A DNA stretch of 30,000 nt from Mesostigma viride (taxonomy: Eukaryota > Streptophyta > Mesostigmatophyceae > Mesostigmatales > Mesostigmataceae). Where the stretch lies: contig RPFO01001011.1 in NCBI GenBank assembly GCA_009746045.1, positions 1 to 30,000 on the forward strand, given 5' to 3'. Within the stretch, counting starts at the first letter, position 1; every line of letters begins with the position of its first letter. Positions 13,179 through 27,014 of the stretch are shown piece by piece. The notes under the pieces are model-generated. The model searched no databases. It was given only the letters and a program-made list of their open reading frames with translations, and was not told the origin of the DNA. A program made the translations under genes and the position numbers.

Positions 13179-13241
13179 AATTTGTGCCTCGTCGGGGTGG
13201 GCATGCATGAATTTGTGCCTCGTCGGGGTGGACATGCATGA
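13179..13241. repeat. 31-bp tandem duplication
   Basis: AATTTGTGCCTCGTCGGGGT plus GG(G/A)CATGCATG occurs twice in direct succession with one substitution. Confidence 0.85.
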
Positions 13242-13646
13242 AAGCATTTTCATTGGTACTCGGGGTTCAATATTTTTGTCTTGCTGTTGAAACGTCGACG
13301 TGCTCTTCTCCTGCTCTTTTTTTTTCCTACTCAACGGCCGTTGGTGCTTTTAAACTTGCCCAGCGTTATGACTAGGATGCCCTTCTTTACTGCTAGCCAC
13401 CGCCCCTTGTGTACAATGCTAGAATTAGGCCGGGGTAATGGTACACGTCCACCGCGTCCCCAGTGCAAGGTTCGTGAATGCGCTGGTTCGTAAAAAATTC
13501 GGCACTTGGAAGGTTCGAACACCTGACCCCACTTTCGTTATTTCAACATGCCCTGAACGAAAAAGCTGCGTAAAGGATACATTAACCGTTCCCTGTTATT
13601 CTTGATTATATTGCGATATCATGGACGTACACACGCGGTTGGTGGT

Positions 13647-13767
13647 CCGTACTTGCCAACTGCACTTGCAAACTGACTGACTGACTGCCTCCGTTACGCA
13701 CTTGCGTGTGTTTCCGTACTTGCCAACTGAACTTGCAAACTGACTGAATGACTGCCTCCGTTACGAC
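13647..13767. repeat. 67-bp imperfect tandem duplication
   Basis: CCGTACTTGCCAACTG(C/A)ACT followed by TGCAAACTGACTGA and TGCCTCCGTTACG occurs at 13647 and again at 13714. It is flanked by GACT microrepeats. No gene is evident. Confidence 0.8.
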
Positions 13768-14904
13768 TAACAAGTGAACGACGAGTGAGCTACTAAAGTT
13801 TTGTTCAGTTCATTGTGTCTATATGTACATAGCCGTTTCTTCAAAACCGTTGCGTGGATACCTTGATTCTGGGTTCGCTGATACTTGTTTCCCATTTTAA
13901 ATCTCCCGTCCATAATTGGATACATGTAATGTAGGAGGATACCCACTTGCCCGAAATCCGCGTAACGGGTGATTAGTACTGCTGTAAGCGGAACCACAGA
14001 CAAATCTGTCTAACGGGCTAACATTATTGTCCTTCATGTACTGGTTTTTGCACGCAGGACGCCATTCGCAACACCGCCTGACGGAGTCGGATGGACCGGA
14101 CGTGCGTGAGGCTGCTGTTCACAGTCGTGAAGTTGGCAGACATTAATATCAACACGGTCACGAGAATTCGTCCAGAGAATAATTGATGCTTGTGACGTGC
14201 TCGACGGCTGCGATGACCGAGATGATGCGTGTAGTGCACAGCGTCCGAGACGTCGCGACACCCGTGGCTGTCCTGTTGATGCGAACGCACGGTGACGAGA
14301 CGGAGCCCATTATATAGGTGGATTACAAGTTAGAACGGCCCTCGCGGTTGCACTGTTTAATCGCGAACGTGGATTTTGCGGAGCCGACGGCCGTTGGGGA
14401 TTGGAAATCTGATGATATCGGGGCTGCGCACGACATCGAGGAACTGGGGATCGACGTAGGTCTACAGGCTCACTTGTCCGTCAACATGTATGGCCTCGCT
14501 TGACTGTCATCATCTTGACATGTACATAACTAGTTCATATACCATGCATTTGACACTGCCTGCACGTGGATTTTCCAGACATACATTGAGGGTAATTATA
14601 ACTCGAAAGCACTACGTACGATTGAGACGTCCGGTCGTAGAGCAGATGCACTGGAGCTTTCTGATCTTCCAATTGATGGGTCTGTAATTATGTAAGATAT
14701 TCAGATATCGCGATGACTCGAGCATCGATGCATGGAATGTAATAATGTATTTCATTCAATTATACATCCAATTTAACTCCGCAATTGAGGGGCACACATG
14801 TCCATCAGCCCGAGACAACATTTCCCAAGTAATTTTCGATTAGTGATTTAGTGTGGGCCTCCCCAGCAGCACCGGGAGGCAATAACAAGAAACACTAACA
14901 GAAA
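13768..14904. other. Intergenic stretch without a recognisable gene
   Basis: Only short ORFs of 60-90 codons occur, with no recognisable motif and no shared codon pattern. It contains the isolated one-mismatch palindrome at 14384-14397 and AT-rich DNA at 14500-14800. A 5' LTR of the downstream Copia element was looked for here and not found. Confidence 0.5.
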
Positions 14905-15135
14905 ACAAACAAACAAACAAAACTGTTATATACCAAACCATGGTTGGTGTTGAGGCAGCACAGATGCTGTCCTCTCATTACTGCAAGCAAACAAACGAAA
15001 CTGTTACCAAACCATGGTTGGTGTTGAGGCAGCACAGATGCTGTCCTCTCATTACAAGCAAACAAACGAAAATGCTACCAAACCATGGTGGGTTTTGAGG
15101 CAGCAAAGATACTGTCCTCTCAATCAATACAATGA
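14905..15135 (+). repeat. Three tandem copies of a 71-74-bp unit related to Copia coding sequence
   Basis: CCAAACCATGGT starts at 14933, 15007 and 15078. Each unit continues TTGAGGCAGCACAGATGCTG and TCCTCTCATTAC. The segment GAGGCAGCA...CTGTCCTCCCATG recurs once more at 15529-15558 inside the gag fragment. The array may therefore be an amplified piece of the same element's coding region. Short AAAC repeats separate the units. Confidence 0.8.
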
Positions 15136-15159
15136 ACAAACAAGAAAAGCTGCGATTAA

Positions 15160-15233
15160 TTAATTAACAATAACAATACCAACAAAAGGCCCACACAGGG
15201 CAATAACAACAACAACAACCGGCCCCAACAGGG

Positions 15234-15264
<31 letters not shown>

Positions 15265-15609
15265 AGGCAACCTGGCAACCCTGGAAGGGTCAGGTGCCTG
15301 AGGTGCTTCCAGAGGGGGCATGACAGGAACCACTGCCCCAACAACGACTCCCTGGACACCAACGTGGATCTCTGCCCGGGTTGCTGGCACGCACGCCATC
15401 CACTGGGACCTCCAGGCAGCCGGTGCAACAGGACTCGCTACCAAAAACAATGTGAGTTCTCTCACCTTGCTTACTCTATGGATGATGATCTCATTACCAT
15501 TGGGGATGGCAGCCAGGGCATAATTGATTTTGAGGCAGCAACCTTACTGTCCTCCCATGCAACACCCTGTCCAGGAACCTTACATAAAAGCACTAACCCC
15601 TACTGTTGA
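15160..15609 (+). pseudogene. Gag C-terminus with CCHC zinc knuckle (Copia-like)
   Basis: The frame is open from 15160 to TGA at 15607-15609. It begins with Asn/Gln/Gly-rich low complexity encoded by AAC repeats, then RQPGNPGRVRCLRCFQRGHD with RNHC following. This is a perfect C-x2-C-x4-H-x4-C knuckle at about 15295-15336, the nucleic-acid-binding motif of retroelement nucleocapsids. A second Cys/His-rich stretch (DLCPGCWHARHP) comes next. There is no protease motif between the knuckle and the integrase, where Ty1/Copia elements normally carry it. The N-terminal capsid region is missing upstream. The last part of this frame (after about 15540) is probably past a frameshift. Confidence 0.75.
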
Positions 15610-16538
15610 CAACTCCATAGATATCAAGGAGCTTGCTCATCAGCTGCACCTAGCCATGGGTCATGAAACAGTGGCTGAGGAACTGGCCAGACGGCTGGGG
15701 GGTAGTAGCATGGGAAAACAACTCAGGAATGCAGTAAAACTGGCTAGACAACACTGTCAAGAATGTCAGTTCAATAGCCCCAAACCTCAAAAATGGCATA
15801 CTGCAACTCCTTCCACCACAAGGGGCATGATAGTGGGGTCCGATGTGATGCACATCAACAAAGATGTCCAGCCCTACCTGATCCTAAAAGATTCATGGTC
15901 CAGGTTCACAGTAATGGAACCCCTACCTGGCATGTCTGCAGGGCAGCTACGTGTTGCACTCATGATTGCTTTACCCAGATTCTACCCAGTTGACAGAATT
16001 TCGCTTGATCAACAATTTTCTTGTCTGACTGACCTGGAAGGGTGCATGTGAAGCAATAGAGATTGCTGGGCTGGAAGATCATGAGGGTCAGGGGGTCATT
16101 GAAAGAACCATCAGATCTGTCAAAACCCTACTAGCCAAAAATCCTTCCAAGGATGCTACTTCAGGGGTCTATTGTGACAGGGCACTCTGGTGTCATGAAA
16201 TGTGCACAACCCTAAACATGAGACCTGTCTTGCATGCCAAGTGGGGTGAAGTAATCCCAGCAGGCCTGCAGGCAGGTGTATATCCCCCGGAGGTGATAGC
16301 ACTGTACAACACTGCACGTGCACAAACCTCAGCAAAACTGGCAGAAAAAGATAAAACCCATCCCAGGCCAGTATTCCAAAAAGGTGATCAAGTTCTCTAT
16401 TACAAGGAAAACAGCTTTGGTAAGGTTGGAACTTGGCTAGGTCCAGTTACCATCCGTGGATTTACCAAAAACAGCAAGACCGTGGAGGTCAAGCTGACAA
16501 TATCAATATGGGAAGCGTCACAGGGTGAGCTGTCATAG
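15590..16538 (+). pseudogene. Copia-like integrase, broken by frameshift
   Basis: The first part, to TGA at 16049-16051, carries an N-terminal HHCC zinc motif (HLAMGH...HCQEC). It also has the first core Asp in VGSDVMHIN and a possible second Asp in DRISLDQQF. After a frameshift at about 16028-16044 the frame continues with EDHEGQGVIERTIRSVKTLL, where the Glu would be the third catalytic residue. The C-terminal piece PVFQKGDQVLYYKENSFGK and TWLGPVTIRGF resembles the small SH3-like DNA-binding domain of retroviral-type integrases. It ends at TAG 16536-16538. The enzyme would insert the element's cDNA into chromosomes, but this copy cannot make it intact. Confidence 0.8.
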
Positions 16539-16586
16539 AATTTATTCCAGACAGAATATTATGCCAGATAGAAGTATTATTCTCCC

Positions 16587-16820
16587 ATGGCAGACGTGCC
16601 TGGGGAAGAGTCTTTAAGCATGGACTCACTACTTCTATCTGGCAACTCCAGCATGCCCAGCAGTAGCCCTGAGCCACCAATTACTGCTGTTGACAGCACC
16701 ACAGCACCCTCTGTGAACCCTTCCACCCTCAGTGAAGCCAGGCCCACTTCACAACCTGGGGATTGCTTAACCAGGCACGAGGTAGCTGGGTTGGAAGCAT
16801 TAGTGTCCATTTTCCCAGTA
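16587..16820 (+). pseudogene. Ser/Pro-rich linker of the retroelement polyprotein
   Basis: This open frame encodes PSSSPEPPITAVDSTTAPSV-type sequence, followed by CLTRHEVAGLEALVSIFPV. It has the composition of the spacer that follows integrase in Copia polyproteins. It runs into the first insertion. Joining 16820 directly to 18572 keeps the frame. Confidence 0.5.
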
Positions 16821-18571
16821 AAAGTCCTAAATTTAGGACCAAGTGGAATTCAAATATATATATGCAAACATTAAAATTTGACCCTGGCATTCGTGCCCAT
16901 GACAGATAACACACTTTTTTAGTTTCTATCAAAAACCTGGGGTCAAATAATTACATTTAGTGCATGAATGGGCCCTGCCACCTGCCAGACCTCAAAGCGC
17001 GAATTTGGCCAAAATGTGGGTTTTAGGACCAATAGGACCAATTAGTGTCAACGCATTACCATGCTATCCACACGGTCCCTTGAGCATCTTACAAGCGCTA
17101 GGGGATCGACCCTACGAGGCCTTGGGATGGCGGGGCAGCGTATAACAAGGCCATACCCTGCTGTGGCCGGCTGCCTCTCTATATACGCGTGCTTAACGGT
17201 GTCACAGATGGTGCAGGTAATGCAATATACGGTTGCATGGTTGCTGAGGTTGCCCGGCTTGAACATGGCCCACCCCTTGCGGTAAACTTTCTCTAAGCAT
17301 ATGCCAAACCTTCTTTGACATCACGGACATGCTGGCCACCACCCAGCGATGAAAAAACAATGCATTTGCATTGCAACTAACACATGAATGCAGCCAAATC
17401 AAGTTACAAAACAACGTTGTGCTAACATGCAACGCTTTGTGAGCGAATTCAGGGTGCATGTAACACGTAAACCATACTGTATATACTGTCTGAGAACACC
17501 CTGAACGACTGCAGGCCATAGGACCATGGTTTATAACTAACACATGAGTAAAACTGCTCTTACGCATGTGTGTTTTAGCTGCAGCGGAAGACGAAGATAG
17601 AGACGTAAAAAATTGTATGACGTAAACCAACTAGGTGTGACAGTTATGTGCACAGAGAGCGTCCCCTCTTTTTAGGCACTAGCTGGCTGACTCAAAACAC
17701 CACGACAGCGTTGCCAGTTACACTCATGATCTAGGACACCCCGGCACGTACCTGCTACTTACGTCGCCTCATTCCAGATGGTTGCAAAAAAGTCGCTGAA
17801 ATCCGCAGCGAGGTCAGCTTTCCGAGAGCTGAGCGCACCAAAGCTGGCCAACTGGTTCGAAAATGATATAAACCACGCTTGTGCTGCGTTCTAGGTCCAA
17901 GAAATACCGAAAGTGAAGACCTATAAGGTGCGCTCGCTGCCCAGCCTGAACGTCCCTAAAACATGGTCGACAATGGAAATCGGGCAAGAATATCACGGCC
18001 CAGGCGCTCCCATGTCAAATACTCCGTTTCTAAACTCCAGACTATAATCAAAATCGTCCACAAAAATTTCCTGGCTTGATTTGCACCACCATTGCTAATA
18101 CACTAACATGTTTGTGCCAAAATCGACCCTCCGCGAGCAGGCGATCTGCGACCCATTTGTGTTGTGCCGCTGTGCTACAGCGCTACACATAAAAACTTGT
18201 GCAGAAAATATTCACAGCCTTTAAGCATATTAACTAACAACCTTTCGTTTTTGGTACTGGGCGCCCGAAATGATAAACGCACGTGAAAACGCCGGCCACG
18301 ATTGTCAGGTCGCCATATCCACCTCACTTCATTCCCGCACCTTTCGCTCCAAAATCGGTTATATTTTTGGTCGAGGTACCTACTTTCCCGCCATTATACC
18401 CGGTACCCGGGTACGGAATCCGGGTACCATGTGCCGGTACCACGGGTCGGGTACATCATGCCGGGTACGGTCCACATGGGGTACGGTCCATATAGTGACC
18501 CCCCCCCCCCGGTACCTCCCGGTTATAGTGACCACTAGGACGATTTAGGACAAAGTCCTAAATTTAGGACC
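16821..18571. mobile_element. 1.75-kb non-coding insert bounded by 20-bp near-palindromes
   Basis: The same 20-bp word AAAGTCCTAAATTTAGGACC lies at 16821-16840 and 18552-18571. Its core GTCCTAAATTTAGGAC is a perfect 16-bp palindrome, so the ends are both direct and inverted repeats. Removing the whole span joins two in-frame segments of the retroelement (...SIFPV and VGALTLAQPQ...). The interior has no credible ORF. TTTAGGAC half-words recur near both ends (17027, 18543). A GGTACC/CCGGGTAC-rich cluster and a C run lie at about 18376-18525. The element class is unknown. No short target-site duplication was seen outside the 20-mers. Confidence 0.5.
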
Positions 18572-19062
18572 GTGGGAGCGCTAACATTAGCTCAGCCCCA
18601 AGGCACGAACCTGTCTGCCAAACCTCCCGCTCTGAGGTCCAAATTGGCAGTCGCCTTGCAAGCATTACACAGGTCACATAAGCAACAAGCTGCTGTGGCC
18701 GAAGGGTTGGCAAAAGTCTCAGCTGTGTGCACTAGTCAGGACCCCTGGACCCTGGCAATAGACACTCAGGCACAGGTCAGTGTGATCAGTGCACAAGCCA
18801 TCCCTGGTCTTGAGATTGCACCTTCATTTTGGGCACGGGTGCAGGATTTCTCAGGCCAAAGCTCACTGGATGTAGTGGGACAAGTGATGCTCCCTATACT
18901 TGGTATTCAGACACCCTTCCAGGTGGTGGAGGGGTACTCTGGTAACACCTTGTTGGGGGAACCTTTTGTATCCTATCCTGGGGTGCTTATCTCAGCTAAT
19001 GAGCTCAGTGTCACAGGGGTGGGTGCAGTTCCTCTGGACCACTTTAAAATCCCTCTCTCTGG
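18572..19062 (+). pseudogene. Retropepsin-type aspartic protease with altered active site
   Basis: The motif WTLAIDTQAQVSVIS matches the retropepsin active-site loop (normally D-T/S-G-A), with Gln in place of Gly. The later NTLLGEPFVSYPGVLI matches the conserved ILG segment near the protease C-terminus. The spacing of about 75 residues between them suits a retroviral-type protease monomer. Such an enzyme would process the element's polyprotein. The Gly-to-Gln change in this loop probably inactivates this copy. The domain lies between the integrase linker and the reverse transcriptase. A frameshift follows near 19060. Confidence 0.7.
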
Positions 19063-20095
19063 ACAGTATTGTCCCTGGTATGGATGCTGTCATCAAGGCA
19101 GTCAACACTCAGTATGCACCAGGGGAGATCCCTGATTTGGACAAGTTAGTGCACAGCCAGTTCCTCCATCCCTCAGCCTTTGGGCTGGGTAAGTGGGACA
19201 TAGCCATGCACTCACCCCACCAAAATTATCTCCCACGTGATACAAGAATGCAAAACACAAAAAGGGTTTACCAAGTGGCTGATGGCCATTGTCCACCAAG
19301 CCAGGCAGGAATGGGTCCTGCCCAACCCCAAAAACCCTCAATACAAACCTCCTGTCACCCCTTCATGGGACGTGCCAGAGGGAGCCAAAAAGCTCAGATT
19401 AAAATTTGTTCTCAAACAAAAACCACAAAAAGTGGGCTCCCCAATCTTCCATGCCAGACCATGTGTCACAGAATTAAAGGGGACATCCACACTGCCAAAA
19501 GGGGAAACCTACACACCTGGGCTGCAACAAACCTCACTCAGGATCATGCTCTCCCTATTCCTCCACAACCTCAATGCAGGCCAAGACTATGTCTGCAAAG
19601 CCACTGATATTAAAAGGGCCTTCCTCAGGGGGGACCCAGAAAAGGCTGAATCTGTGTGGAAGGGGAAGGTGTACGTGGTAGACACCCCAGCTGTGTGGAA
19701 ACCTTACATTGATGAGCCCCACCTTATCATCAACATTGGGGTGGAAGGGCTTGTCAGTGCCCCCAAAATTTTCAGAGACTCAGCATGCAGAGGAAGTATT
19801 CAAAAAGCTCAAGGCCACGTATGATGACCTGGACCCATGCTTTTTTGTTGTACCCACCCCCTCTGGACTGCTGTTCTTTGTGTGGCATGGAGATGACCAA
19901 CTCATTTGTGGGCCTAGAGCTGAGGTGGAAACATTTATTCAGCAGGTCCAGGAATCATATGAGATTGGCAAACAGGTGGAATTGAGCACAACCCCCATCC
20001 AGTTCTGTGGCATCATGTTGCAGCTGCATAGGCAGCCAGATCAGTGGGTCTGCTCTCTCTCCCCTCCTGCAAAATATATATCCAAGATTGTCTAG
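19063..20095 (+). pseudogene. Ty1/Copia-type reverse transcriptase, multiple frameshifts
   Basis: Three successive frames carry the domain. The first (19063-19225) gives LDKLVHSQFLHPSAFGLGKW. The second (19225-about 19770) carries ARPCVTELKG, the QTSLRIMLSLFL segment and ATDIKRAFLRGD, which correspond to the R-L-V, T-S-x-R and D-x-K-x-A-F-L motifs of Copia enzymes. The third (about 19770-20095) carries LLFFVWHGDDQLICGP, the position of the usual YVDD active site, here HGDD. It is followed by EIGKQVELSTTPIQFCGIML, matching the conserved F-L-G-I region. The first catalytic Asp and the DD pair are retained. It ends at TAG 20093-20095, but the natural product continues into RNase H in another frame. 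Confidence 0.85.
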
Positions 20096-20593
20096 ATCTG
20101 CTGCAGGACAACTACCTCCCCTTACACATGTGTGCCACTGTTCAGGGCAAACTGGGGTGGTGGTCAGCCATCTGTGGGGCTCCCTTAGCTGTCATCAGCA
20201 GGGTCACCCATGATGTTCTAGTCAAAATAAAATGCAGTCACATCAGGAAGTTGATCCATGACTGCCCCCCCCTCATCCTCCAGCATGGCCTGAATCTGAT
20301 GGAAGACATCCACATACACAGTGTCATGGACAGCTCCATGGAGAGCAGAACAATCAATCAGATGGGGGCACGGGAATCAGGGCTGTTTTTTCTCACCAAC
20401 AGGTCAGATTACATGTCCCTCACTTCCTGGTACAGCAGGCTACACCGCAGAAAACCTGGCAGCAGCAACTCAGCTGAATGTCGTGCTGTGGTGTCTGCTG
20501 CATTGCATGCCCGTTCCCTGCAGCACATGCTCACCTGGCTTCAAACCCAGGCAGGCAGCACATGCAATGTCATCTCACATCTCTATACTGACA
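20096..20593 (+). pseudogene. Copia RNase H, N-terminal part
   Basis: The frame running to 20613 encodes LDLLQDNYLPLHMCATVQGK and then the RNase H landmarks. These are Asp in HSVMDSSMES, Trp in SLTSWYSR, Glu in SSNSAECRAVVSAALHA, and the third Asp in ISHLYTD. Each has its counterpart in Copia RNase H (SDADWA, ISW.SK, SSTEAEY, .DS). The coding sequence stops two bases after YTD, where a transposon begins. The RNase H would degrade the RNA strand during reverse transcription. Confidence 0.8.
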
Positions 20594-20626
20594 CACTAGG
20601 AGCCGGGTGTTGACAAAGTGTGACAA
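20594..20626 (+). repeat. Left 33-bp terminal inverted repeat
   Basis: Starts CACTAGGAGCCGGGTGTTGA and continues CAAAGTGTGACAA. It is identical over 33 bases to the reverse complement of 27943-27975; the match stops at base 34. Confidence 0.97.
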
Positions 20627-20960
20627 ATTTTTGTCAACAATTGTCAACTTGTTGACAAAGTGTGACAACTTGTTGACAAATTGTTGACAAAGTGTGACAA
20701 AGTGTGACAAAACTAGACAAAAAAATGTCAACAGCTTGACAAAACTTGACAGAATGTTGACAATGTTGACAAAACGTTGACAATCGTTGACATGTCAACT
20801 TTATGTTGATGTCAACAAATGTCAAAACACTGACAAGCCAAGGTGATTTGTCAACAAATGTCAAGACGTTTACAAACGCAGGCCAAACGCAAGAAAAATG
20901 TCAACAAATGTCAACATGACAAAATGTCAACACGATAAACAAAGGCATAGCAAACTGACA
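20627..20960. repeat. Left subterminal repeat array
   Basis: It contains many copies of GTTGACAA, TTGTCAAC and GTGTGACAAA in both orientations, spaced about 8-20 bp. Runs such as TTGTCAACAATTGTCAAC form local inverted repeats. The array fades out after about 20960. Confidence 0.85.
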
Positions 20961-24929
<3,969 letters not shown>

Positions 24930-25775
24930 CCGAGGGGTGAGGATTATTCCTTGTCATGGGGGCATACAGGACGGGTTACTTATTCCTTGTCATGGGGGCA
25001 GGCAGGACAAGTTAATTATTCCTTGTCATGGGGGGCAGGCAGGACGGGTTAATTGTTCCTTTTCATGGGGGCAGGCAGGGCGGGTTAATTATTCCTTGTC
25101 ATTAGGGGCAGGCAGGACGGGTTAATAATTCCTTGTCATGGGGGCAGGCAGGACGGGTCACTTATTCCTTGTCATGGGGGCAGGCAGGACGGGTCAATTA
25201 TTCCGTGTCATGGGGGGCAGGCTGGACCTGTTAATTATTCCTTGTCATGGGGGCAGGCGGGACGGGTTAGTAATTCCTTGTCTTGGGGGCAGGCAGGGCG
25301 GGTGAATTATTCCTTTTTATGGTGACAGGCAGAACGGGTTAATCACTCCTTGTCATGGGAGGCAGGCAGGACGGGTTACTTATTCCTTGTCATGGGGGGC
25401 AGGCGCATTGCATATACATTTATTCCTTGTCATGGGGGGCAGGCAGGACGGGTTAATTGTTCTTGTCATGAGGGGACGGCAGGGGGGGCTCATGATACCC
25501 TGTAGTGGGGTGGGCGAAGGCAGGGGGGGTTAATGATTCCCTGTCATGGGGTGGGGGAAGGCAGGGGGGGTTAACGATTCCTTGTGTCCATGGGGGGCAG
25601 GCAGGACGGGTTTCTTATTCCTTGTCATGAGGGGAAGGCAGGGGAGGTAAATGATTTCCTGTCGTGGGGTGGGAGAAGGCGGGGGTAATAATTTTTCCTT
25701 GCCATGGGGGCAGGCAGGACAGGTTAATTATTCCTTGTCATGGGGGCATGCAGAAAAGCTTAAAAATTTCTTGTC
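24930..25775 (+). repeat. G-rich minisatellite block 1
   Basis: About twenty irregular units of 36-41 bp, consensus TTATTCCTTGTCATGGGGGC followed by AGGCAGGACGGGTTAA. Early units are regular (GGACGGG). Later ones drift to longer G runs. The strand is strongly G-rich in one direction. Confidence 0.9.
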
Positions 25776-25941
25776 ATGGGATTGAAAGCACCTCACAGTC
25801 AGTTGTCCTCCCTTACGAAATGGCGATTTTGTAGCTACATGATTAACAGAGCATATGCTCTAAATCTTGTAGCAATGGACCGCGTTATATTTCTGTTGGC
25901 GACTACTTTCAAACATTCATCATTTTTGTTTTTCTTTTACA
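25776..25941 (+). repeat. Unique spacer after block 1 (paralogous to 26846-27014)
   Basis: The spacer runs from GAAAGCACCTCACA through AGCATATGCTCTAAATCTTG to CATCATTTTTGTTTTTCTTT. It aligns along its length with the spacer after block 2, with many substitutions. The two blocks plus spacers therefore come from one duplication. Confidence 0.75.
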
Positions 25942-25949
25942 TTTGTCTT

Positions 25950-26845
25950 GTTGCGGACAGGGAGGGTTGATTGCCTTTTCATGGGGGGCAGGCAGGGGTG
26001 GGGGTTACTCCTTGTCATGGGGGGCAGGCAGGGGGGGTTGATTGCCTTTTCATGGGGGGCAGGCAGGGGCCGGGGCTTAATTATTCCTTGTAATGTGGTG
26101 CAGGCAGGGGGGGTAATGATTCATTGTCATGGGGGGCAGGCAGGGGGGGGGTAACTCCTTGTCATGGGGGGCAGGCGGGGGGGGGGTAATTATCCCTTGT
26201 CATGGGGGTTCAGGCAGAGGGGGCTAATCCTTGTCACATGGGGGGCAGGCTGCGTGGGTAATTTTTCCTTGTAATTAGGGGCAGGCAGGGGGGGTAGTTG
26301 ATCCTTGTCATGGGGGACATGCAGGGGGGGGCAATGATTCCTTGTCGTGGGGGGCATGTAGGGGGCGTCAAGTGTTCCTTGTTATGTGGGGCAGGCAGGG
26401 GGGGGATGATTCTTGTCGTGGGGGGCAGGCAGGGGAGGGGATGATTCTTGTCGTGGGGGGCAGGCAGGGAGTGTTAATTATTCCTTGTCACGGGGGGCAG
26501 ACAGGGGGGGGCAATGATTCCTTGTCGTGGGGGGCAGGTAGCGGGGGTTAGTTGTTCCTTGTCGTGGGGGGCAGGCAGGGGGGGTCAATGATTCCTTGTC
26601 ATGCCCGGGGCAGGTAGGGGGCGTAATTATTCCTTGTATTGGGGGCCAGGCGGGGGGCGTTAATCGTTGTCATGGGGGGCAGGCAGGGGGGTTTAATCCT
26701 TGTCATGGGGGGCAGGCAGGGGGGCTTGTTCCTTGTCATGGGGGACAGGTATGGGGGGGAGATTATTCCGCGTCATGGGGGTAGGCAAATGGGTTAGTTT
26801 TTCCTTGTCATGGGGGGCAGGTGGGGCAGCTTTATAATTCCTTGT
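25950..26845 (+). repeat. G-rich minisatellite block 2
   Basis: Units of about 35-40 bp share CCTTGTCATGGGGGGCAGGC with block 1 but usually continue AGGGGGGGTTAATGATT. Many carry runs of six to nine G. It follows directly after the spacer of block 1. Confidence 0.9.
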
Positions 26846-27014
26846 GGTGGGTTTTAAGCACCTTGCAATCGTTATGCCCTCTTAAGGAAGTGTGCTTGCG
26901 CAGCTAATCGATTAACATAACATATGCTCCAAATTTCGTACACAATGGATACCGTAATAAATTTGTTATTGACTACGAATAAACATTCATAATTTTTGTT
27001 TTTCTTCTGCAGGA
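26846..27014 (+). repeat. Unique spacer after block 2
   Basis: Diverged copy of 25776-25941. It includes AACATATGCTCCAAATTTCG and AATTTTTGTTTTTCTTCTGC, ending in AG. The last part resembles a polypyrimidine tract and 3' splice site, whereas the copy in block 1 lacks the clean CTGCAG. Confidence 0.75.

Noticed and set aside
13494-13545. Second tRNA-like T arm (GGTTCGAACACC)
   Set aside because: Only about three base pairs form around TTCGAAC, and no acceptor or anticodon stem could be drawn.
17202-17630. 142-codon minus-strand ORF in the 1.75-kb insert
   Set aside because: No recognisable domain, irregular codon use and no transcript signals; a chance frame in moderately AT-rich DNA.
18376-18525. 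GGTACC/CCGGGTAC cluster as a cruciform origin or attachment site
   Set aside because: Palindromic words are dense but not arranged in a regular unit, and low-complexity drift explains them as well.
20627-20960. TTGAC words as WRKY W-box promoter elements
   Set aside because: They occur as mirrored arrays at both transposon ends, which fits subterminal transposase-binding repeats better.
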